Assembly (NCBI GenBank): GCA_009922885.1
Contig: RFUP01000131.1
Coordinates: 1-6,510, forward strand
Length of the DNA stretch: 6,510 nucleotides
Direction: 5' to 3'
Source of the DNA: Paracoccaceae bacterium
GTDB lineage: Bacteria; Pseudomonadota; Alphaproteobacteria; Rhodobacterales; Rhodobacteraceae
The notes beneath the pieces were generated by a model. The model searched no databases, was not told the origin of the DNA, and saw only the letters and a program-made list of their open reading frames with translations. The translations under genes were made by a program, and so were the position numbers. This document shows, in pieces, positions 1 to 4,558 of this stretch (position 1 is the stretch's first letter; each line of letters starts with the position of its first letter).

Positions 1-36
1 CTCCATGAAGGCTACGATGAGCCAGAAACCCTCCAT
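1..36 (-). CDS. Possible start of an unidentified gene, cut by window edge
   Basis: Reading the minus strand from an ATG at 34-36, the frame stays open for all 12 codons to the window edge and begins M-E-G-F-W-L-I-V-A-F-M-E, a hydrophobic start as in a membrane protein or signal anchor. It would lie downstream of the LysR gene in the same direction, with about 45 bp between them. No convincing ribosome binding site is visible and the fragment is too short to identify, so this is only a possible gene start. Confidence 0.2.
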   Translation of the reverse strand, partial: MEGFWLIVAFME

Positions 37-81
37 TCCGCAATATGCCTAAAATGTCCCATGGGTGCTGACGTCAGACAG

Positions 82-993
82 TTAGTAGAGCCCCATCTTT
101 GCAAGGTAGGCGGTGAGCCGATTCAGAAAGTCCTGAATTTCTGGCAGATCCCTGCCGGGAACCGTTGTCCAGAAACCGACGTTGCGGGCCGGCAACTCAA
201 CATCCATGTCAACCGGTGCGATGTCAAAGCGTTGCTGGACGGTTCCCAGCACGCGGAACGGCAACATGCTGCATGACTTGGTCAGCTCCAGAATGCGAAA
301 CGTCATTGTCACGTCGCCGGTGTTTTCCAGCACGGGCGCGACATCCGGCAAGCCGAGGTGATCCAGCGTGTCGCGGGTAACATCGAAAAGACCCGAGATT
401 TCGCCGACCGAAATCCATTGATGCCCGGCCAATTCCTGCGGGGCGACGCGAGGTTTCCCGACCAGCGGGTCACTGCGCCCGACAAATACCGCCAGCCGGT
501 CCTGAAACAGCTTTTCCCGCACCAGCCCGTCTTCCCTCTGGGTCAACTCGTAGGGGATGATGGCGACATCGAGCTGGTTGCTGTTCAGCCGTTCTACCAG
601 CCGCGCGGCGTATTCGCAGTAGATCTTCATGCCATAGGCCGGCGGCGATACCACCGTTTCCGCAAAGAAATCCCCCATGATCGTGGCGGCCAGCATCGGG
701 CCGACACCGACCCGGATGTCGCTGGTGCGCCCGTGCCTCCATTCCTGAATGGCCGCGTCGGCCTGTTGCGACCGGCGCATGATCTCGGTTCCGGCCTCGG
801 CAAGACGCAACCCGATTTCCGTCGCTGTCACCCCGCGCCGCTCGCGCCTGAGCACCGCGCCGCCGACCCTATCTTCGATAACCTTGATCGTCCGCGACAG
901 CGTCGGTTGTGTCGTGTTCAGTTTTCGCGCCGCCTTCGTGACCGAGCCAAGCTCGACGATCGTCGCCAGATGGACCAGAAACCTGGGGTTCAT
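82..993 (-). CDS. LysR-family transcriptional regulator
   Basis: This is a 303-residue protein with the usual LysR length and layout. Residues 1-60 form the winged helix-turn-helix, with the typical pattern of a small-residue helix (GSVTKAARKLNTTQPTLSR), then IKVIEDRVGG and the T-x-x-G segment near 57-61. Residues from about 92 to 300 form the type 2 periplasmic-binding-protein-like effector domain (DIRVGVGPML at its start, LDVAIIPY near 141-148). Such proteins are cytoplasmic tetramers that bind T-N11-A palindromes and activate a divergent operon when a pathway metabolite binds. This one sits head to head with the plus-strand catabolic and transport genes across a 95-bp gap containing such a palindrome, so it most likely controls them and itself. 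The ATG at 991-993 is preceded by a weak GGA about 8 nt upstream; the HTH begins immediately, so no earlier start is needed. Family assignment is secure; the effector is unknown. Confidence 0.95.
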   Translation of the reverse strand: MNPRFLVHLATIVELGSVTKAARKLNTTQPTLSRTIKVIEDRVGGAVLRRERRGVTATEIGLRLAEAGTEIMRRSQQADAAIQEWRHGRTSDIRVGVGPMLAATIMGDFFAETVVSPPAYGMKIYCEYAARLVERLNSNQLDVAIIPYELTQREDGLVREKLFQDRLAVFVGRSDPLVGKPRVAPQELAGHQWISVGEISGLFDVTRDTLDHLGLPDVAPVLENTGDVTMTFRILELTKSCSMLPFRVLGTVQQRFDIAPVDMDVELPARNVGFWTTVPGRDLPEIQDFLNRLTAYLAKMGLY

Positions 994-1006
994 TAGATAT
1001 ATCCAT

Positions 1007-1025
1007 TTTCTATGTTAGAAACATA
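1007..1025. promoter_or_regulatory. Putative LysR operator: two overlapping palindromes
   Basis: Positions 1007-1021 read TTTCTA-TGT-TAGAAA, a perfect inverted repeat with 6-bp arms. Its inner 13 bases (1008-1020, TTCTATGTTAGAA) match the T-N11-A pattern of LysR-type recognition sites. A second perfect inverted repeat, TATGTT-AGA-AACATA, overlaps it at 1011-1025. An 8-bp direct repeat ATATATCC flanks the pair at 997-1004 and 1023-1030, 26 bp apart. The element lies in the divergent gap, which is AT-rich in an otherwise GC-rich window. Binding by the adjacent LysR protein is an inference. Confidence 0.6.
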
Positions 1026-1051
1026 TATCCGAATTTTACATCATAGTTCAA
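1022..1051 (-). promoter_or_regulatory. Possible promoter of the LysR gene
   Basis: On the minus strand TTGAAC (1051-1046) and TATATG (1027-1022) are separated by 18 bp and resemble sigma-70 -35 and -10 hexamers. The predicted transcript would start near 1015, leaving a leader of roughly 20 nt. The -10 element overlaps the operator palindromes, which would suit negative autoregulation. Based on eye matching only. Confidence 0.35.
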
Positions 1052-1061
1052 CTGGTACAGT
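1035..1061 (+). promoter_or_regulatory. Possible weak promoter of the plus-strand operon
   Basis: TTTACA (1035-1040) is a fair -35 hexamer and TACAGT (1056-1061) a poor -10 at 15-bp spacing. A weak core is expected at an activator-dependent LysR target. Transcription starting near 1068 would put the palindrome centre at about -54, the usual place for a LysR recognition site. Speculative. Confidence 0.25.
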
Positions 1062-1075
1062 CTGCCCGAGGGTTC

Positions 1076-1081
1076 AGGGGG
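1076..1081 (+). promoter_or_regulatory. Ribosome binding site supporting a GTG start
   Basis: AGGGGG lies 7 nt before the GTG at 1089. No ATG in frame lies nearby, and the conserved N-terminal strand (RITLLGTGIPNP) starts only eight residues later, so this site decides the GTG start of the MBL-fold gene. Confidence 0.6.
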
Positions 1082-1088
1082 AAAGCTT

Positions 1089-1994
1089 GTGCTGGCGGAC
1101 GAAGACAGATTGCGGATCACCTTGCTGGGCACCGGTATTCCGAACCCCGATATCAATGCGTTCGGCACATCCACGATGATCGAGGCCGGGGATCAGCGGG
1201 TGCTGATCGATTGCGGCCGCGGCACCGTCATACGGTTGTCACAGGCCGGCTTTTCCCTGGGGCATACCGACACGGTCATCCTGTCGCATTATCACTCGGA
1301 CCACTTCTCCGGGCTTTTCGACCTGCTGATGACGGCAACGATCCAGCAGCCCTTCGCCAATCGCGGCGGGCCCTTGCATCTCTACGGCCCCCCGGGCGTC
1401 GAGGATATCGCCAAGGGGGCCTGGATCGCCACCGGGCCCGATCGCGACATCCGTGTCGCCGATAACGAGATCGACCCCGAGCATATGCGGATCATCCCGC
1501 ATCTGTATGAGGAAGGCGTCGTCTTCGATCGTGGCGGGTTGAAGATTATCGCTATCGAGGTCGACCATGGCGAGTTCATCCGCCCGGCTTATGCGTTCCG
1601 GGTCGAATATCGCGGCAAGGTTTTCGTGCATAGCCATGACACTCGGTACAATGAAAACCTGATCGCCCAAGCGCATGGCGCGGATGTCTTCGTGCACGAG
1701 GTCGCCGCGGCGACGGCACAAACCTTTGCCGCCAACCCGAAGGCCAAGGTCGCCATTGACCACCATGCGACCCCAACCGATGTCGGGCGCGTGTTTGCCC
1801 AGACCCGGCCGAAACTGGCGATGCTGACCCATTTGGTGCTGCTGCCGCCGCATCCGATGCCCATCGGCACGGTAATGGCGGAAATCGCCGAGGAATATGA
1901 TGGAACGGTGCTGGTGGCCGAAGACCTCATGACGATCGAGATCGGCAAGAACGTCTCGGTCATCCCCTACCATCACGGGGCGAAACCCCGGTGA
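1089..1994 (+). CDS. Metallo-beta-lactamase-fold hydrolase (RNase Z/arylsulfatase-like group)
   Basis: A 301-residue cytoplasmic protein without signal peptide. It opens with the strand and turn typical of the RNase Z/arylsulfatase-like branch (LGTGIPNP, 13-20), then VLIDCGRGT (38-46). The di-metal site is visible: HYHSDH at 67-72 (H67, H69, D71, H72), H160 in VDHG, D184 in SHDT, and H248 in LTHL. H203 in VHE and H226 in IDHHATPTD match other conserved positions of this branch. The usual SGDT around the bridging aspartate reads SHDT here. The family includes tRNA 3' processing enzymes, arylsulfatases and assorted ester or lactone hydrolases. RNase Z itself is unlikely in a LysR-controlled transport operon, so a small-molecule hydrolase is the better guess. 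It is the first gene of the plus-strand run, started by GTG after AGGGGG, and ends 31 bp before the next gene. Fold assignment is firm; substrate unknown. Confidence 0.9.
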   Translation: MLADEDRLRITLLGTGIPNPDINAFGTSTMIEAGDQRVLIDCGRGTVIRLSQAGFSLGHTDTVILSHYHSDHFSGLFDLLMTATIQQPFANRGGPLHLYGPPGVEDIAKGAWIATGPDRDIRVADNEIDPEHMRIIPHLYEEGVVFDRGGLKIIAIEVDHGEFIRPAYAFRVEYRGKVFVHSHDTRYNENLIAQAHGADVFVHEVAAATAQTFAANPKAKVAIDHHATPTDVGRVFAQTRPKLAMLTHLVLLPPHPMPIGTVMAEIAEEYDGTVLVAEDLMTIEIGKNVSVIPYHHGAKPR

Positions 1995-2025
1995 CTCACG
2001 ACAATATCTGCGGATAGGAAGGAAG

Positions 2026-3384
2026 ATGACGGAGATGAATCTGGAACAGAAAATCAACGCCGCCGGCGGCGCGCTGAACATGCTGCGCGGCTCGAACCTG
2101 GGGCATGTGATCTTTCCGGGCATTCCGCCCGAGTTTACCAACTGGCGCGACGAGCAACGCGCCTGGCAGCATTCGGTGGTTCTGTTTGAACAATCCTACC
2201 ACATGACCGAATTGCATCTGCGTGGCGCTAATGCGCTGAAATTCATCACCCCTTTCGCCACCAACAACCTTGCCGACCTGCACCCGATGCGGGCCAAGCA
2301 ACTGGTCATGGTGGATCAGGCCGGGCGGCTGATCTCGGACGCCATCGTGTTTTGCGAGGCCGAGGATTTCCTGCGCGTTGTCGGCCCGCCGACAGCCAGC
2401 AACTGGCTGCAGTTCAACGCCGAACAGTCGGATCTGGGCATCGAGGTGACCCGCAACGAGAACATGATTGTGCCGCGCCCCAGCCGCGACGTGTTCCGGT
2501 TTCAGCTGCAGGGGCCGAATGCCCTGGCGCTGCTGCAAGAGGTGGTCGAGGGCCAACTGCCCGAGATCAAATTCTTTCATATCGGCGAATTCAAGATCGC
2601 TGGGCAGACTGTGCGCGCCCTGCGCCACGGCATGGCGGGCCGTCCGGGGTTCGAAATCTACGGGCCCTGGGACGCGCAGGAGGCGGTGCGCACCCGCGTC
2701 GAAGAGGCGGGTGTCGCCTATGGCCTGCGCAAGGCCGGCGCGGTAACCTATCCGACCGCGGCGCAGGAAAGCGGCTGGATGCCGCGCCCGTTCCCGGCGG
2801 TCTATCTCGGCGACGGGATGAAGGCCTTCCGCGAGTGGCTGCCGGCCAAGTCGTTCGAGGGTGGCGCCTCGCTGGGCGGCAGCTTCGTCTCGGACAATCC
2901 GGCGGATTACTGTGTCGAACCCAATGAGCTCGGCTATGGCAAGATGGTGCATTTCGAACATGATTTCATTGGGCGGGATGCCCTGCTGGCCAGCAAGGGT
3001 GAGCAGCGGCGCACCAAGGTGACGCTGGAATGGAACAACGAGGACGTGTTCGATGTTCTGCGCCGGTCGGTCGGCGCCGACCGCCCGCGCACAAAATTCA
3101 TTTCATTGCCGGTGCCGATGTACGCGACTTTCGAGTATGATGAGGTGCGGATGGACGGGGCGCCGATCGGTGTGTCACAATGGTCGTCCTATTCCTCGAA
3201 TGCCGGGGCGGTTCTGTCCACCGCGCTGATCGACATTGACAAGGTCGAGATGGGCAAGGAAGTGACGCTGATGTGGGGCGAGCCCAATTCGCGTCGGCAA
3301 ACCGTGGAGGAGCACGAGGTTGTGGGGATCCGCGCCAAGATCGCGCCGGTGCCCTATTTCGAGAAGTCGATCAAGAAAGACTGA
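2026..3384 (+). CDS. LigM-like tetrahydrofolate-dependent O-demethylase / GcvT-fold methyltransferase
   Basis: A 452-residue cytoplasmic protein of the glycine-cleavage T (GcvT) fold, longer than GcvT or DmdA (about 370) and close to LigM, the vanillate/3-O-methylgallate O-demethylase of Sphingobium (about 470). As I recall LigM, shared segments run the whole length: PEFTNWRDEQRAW (35-47), QSYHM (56-60), RALRHGMAGRPGFEIYGP (197-214), YPTAAQESGW (242-251), REWLPAKSFE (269-278), GGSFVSDNPADY (284-295), HDFIGRDAL (312-320) and KVTLEWN (331-337), which opens the C-terminal barrel. LigM transfers an aryl methyl group to tetrahydrofolate using Tyr247, which aligns with Tyr242 here. Other LigM pocket residues differ: Tyr31 and Arg122 align with Phe30 and Pro121, so the substrate may not be vanillate-like. 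AGGA at 2016-2019 precedes the ATG. It sits between a hydrolase and a TAXI transporter, suggesting demethylation of an imported compound. A role in general one-carbon metabolism cannot be excluded. Confidence 0.75.
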   Translation: MTEMNLEQKINAAGGALNMLRGSNLGHVIFPGIPPEFTNWRDEQRAWQHSVVLFEQSYHMTELHLRGANALKFITPFATNNLADLHPMRAKQLVMVDQAGRLISDAIVFCEAEDFLRVVGPPTASNWLQFNAEQSDLGIEVTRNENMIVPRPSRDVFRFQLQGPNALALLQEVVEGQLPEIKFFHIGEFKIAGQTVRALRHGMAGRPGFEIYGPWDAQEAVRTRVEEAGVAYGLRKAGAVTYPTAAQESGWMPRPFPAVYLGDGMKAFREWLPAKSFEGGASLGGSFVSDNPADYCVEPNELGYGKMVHFEHDFIGRDALLASKGEQRRTKVTLEWNNEDVFDVLRRSVGADRPRTKFISLPVPMYATFEYDEVRMDGAPIGVSQWSSYSSNAGAVLSTALIDIDKVEMGKEVTLMWGEPNSRRQTVEEHEVVGIRAKIAPVPYFEKSIKKD

Positions 3385-3392
3385 CATCAACG

Positions 3393-3412
3393 CTTCATCA
3401 CACGGTATGAAG
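3393..3412 (+). other. Weak hairpin between LigM-like and TAXI genes
   Basis: CTTCAT (3393-3398) and ATGAAG (3407-3412) form a 6-bp stem with an 8-nt loop inside the 57-bp intergenic gap. It is AT-rich and lacks a U tract, so it is unlikely to terminate. It may be chance. Confidence 0.2.
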
Positions 3413-3441
3413 AAAACAAGAACAACAGGGAGGAACGTAAC

Positions 3442-4488
3442 ATGAAGACAGCATTGTTTTCCGCGGTGCTCAGCGGTTCGATAGCCGCCTCGTGCGCCGT
3501 ATCGGCGACTGAAAACCTGACCGCGCACACTTCGGCGCCCGGCGTCGCGGTGCATCTGACCATCGCGCATCTGGCCGAGGTGGCCGCCGAACGCGACATC
3601 GCGAATATCCAGATCACCCTGGGGCAGACCGGCGCGAACGCGACGCTCGCGGTTGCCGAAGGCAAAGCCGATATCGGTATCTGCCCCTTTGTCCTGCCAT
3701 TCTTGATGTCGAAAGGGATCGGCCCCTATGCTGCCATGGGCCCGGAAAAGGGCGCCGAACTGGCGGCCAATCTGCGCATTCTCTACCCCTATTCTTTCGG
3801 CGCCTACCTGCTTTACGCCTATGACACGGTTGGCGTCCAGGGATGGAATGACCTCGAAGGCCGCCGCATCCTGAACGGCCCGCCGCGCGGCGGCGCCACC
3901 GCGGAGGCGCGCGGGCTGATCCAGGTGGTTACAGGGCTTGAGGACGGCAAGGGCTACGAGGGTATCCAGAGCGACTGGTCGCAAATGGCCACAACCATCA
4001 CCGAAGGCAGCTCCGACGTCGCGCTTCTGCCGGAATTCGTGCCTTCCGACCGCCCGCTGCAGGCGCTGTCGGCCGGCAAGATGACGTTCTGGTCGATCCC
4101 AAAGGACATCTACGAAGGGGAAGCGATGCAGAAAGTGCTGGCCGCTCCGGGATCGGCCCCGGTCGAGTTCACGCTGGAACAGATGCAGACGCTCGGCGAA
4201 AACGCCTCCATCGCATCCGAGGACGGCGTTTTCCGGACCCGCGGAACGGTAGGCGGCAACTGTGTCAACGCATCGATGGACGAGGAACTGGCCTATCAGC
4301 TGACCAAGGCCCATATCGAGACACTGGATGCGATCTATGCTAAGGCGCCTTATGCCCGCAACATTGGTCTGGAGGCGCTTGGGGCCCGCGAATCCGCCAT
4401 GTGCGGCCCCAACCCCGTCAAATACCACCCTGGCGCGGCGCGGGCATGGCAAGACGCAGGCTACACGTTGCCCGATTGCGCGAAGTAA
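3442..4488 (+). CDS. TAXI-family TRAP transporter solute-binding protein
   Basis: A 348-residue secreted protein. Residues 1-22 look like a Sec signal peptide (K2, a short hydrophobic core, likely cleavage after V-S-A22), so it should act in the periplasm, capturing the ligand and delivering it to the TRAP permease encoded next. TAXI features include the early AVHLTIAHLAEVAAE helix, the GQTGANATLAVAEGKADIGI segment (61-80), GWNDLEGRRILNGPPRGGA (134-152), the TEGSSDVALLP segment (188-197) and the C-terminal YHPGAARAWQDAG (328-340), which matches the family's HPGA-x-R-(Y/W) end. The N-terminal glycine-rich GTGG-type motif common in TAXI proteins is replaced by HTSAPGVAVH. Cys18 sits in A-A-S-C, a poor lipobox, so a lipoprotein form is possible but less likely. 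Mature cysteines are at 81, 274, 321 and 346. GGGAGGA at 3428-3434 is a strong ribosome binding site 7 nt from the ATG, fitting high expression. The ligand is unknown; organic acids are typical for TRAP systems. Confidence 0.88.
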   Translation: MKTALFSAVLSGSIAASCAVSATENLTAHTSAPGVAVHLTIAHLAEVAAERDIANIQITLGQTGANATLAVAEGKADIGICPFVLPFLMSKGIGPYAAMGPEKGAELAANLRILYPYSFGAYLLYAYDTVGVQGWNDLEGRRILNGPPRGGATAEARGLIQVVTGLEDGKGYEGIQSDWSQMATTITEGSSDVALLPEFVPSDRPLQALSAGKMTFWSIPKDIYEGEAMQKVLAAPGSAPVEFTLEQMQTLGENASIASEDGVFRTRGTVGGNCVNASMDEELAYQLTKAHIETLDAIYAKAPYARNIGLEALGARESAMCGPNPVKYHPGAARAWQDAGYTLPDCAK

Positions 4489-4498
4489 GGCCGTTTGA

Positions 4499-4529
4499 CC
4501 AAAGACGGGCCACGCCGGCCCGTCTTTGG
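4499..4529 (+). terminator. Perfect 13-bp hairpin between binding-protein and permease genes
   Basis: Bases 4499-4511 (CCAAAGACGGGCC) pair exactly with 4517-4529 around a 5-nt ACGCC loop. The stem ends in TTTGG rather than a run of T, so it is not a classical strong intrinsic terminator; partial termination or protection of the upstream message from 3' exonucleases is more likely. It starts 11 bp after the binding-protein stop codon and 30 bp before the permease ATG, where many transporter operons carry a hairpin that keeps binding-protein mRNA more abundant than permease mRNA. The structure is seen directly; the role is inferred. Confidence 0.7.
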
Positions 4530-4558
4530 CATGCGACAGGGAATTGGGGCTGAACGCA

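Noticed and set aside
68..77. CTGACGTCAG palindrome just after the LysR stop codon, and CCCATGGG nearby
   Set aside because: Perfect but very short with no loop or T tract; not a terminator, and of a kind expected by chance.
358..996. 212-codon plus-strand frame opposite the LysR gene
   Set aside because: The minus strand gives a full-length LysR protein with both domains; this frame has no recognisable features.
1089..1994. True RNase Z (tRNA 3' endonuclease)
   Set aside because: The context is a LysR-controlled transport operon, SGDT is altered to SHDT and no exosite arm typical of tRNA binding is evident.
1239..2141. 300-codon minus-strand frame opposite the MBL-fold gene
   Set aside because: Antisense shadow; the plus strand has clear MBL motifs and a good ribosome binding site.
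1996..2961. 321-codon minus-strand frame opposite the LigM-like gene
   Set aside because: Antisense shadow with low-complexity composition; the plus strand matches a known family throughout.
2026..3384. Glycine cleavage T protein or DMSP demethylase DmdA
   Set aside because: Length and the collinear conserved segments fit LigM better, and no gcvH or gcvP lies nearby.
4526..4558. Upstream TTG start for the permease
   Set aside because: The TTG lies in the 3' arm of the 13-bp hairpin and adds 11 non-hydrophobic residues; the ATG at 4559 is the better start.
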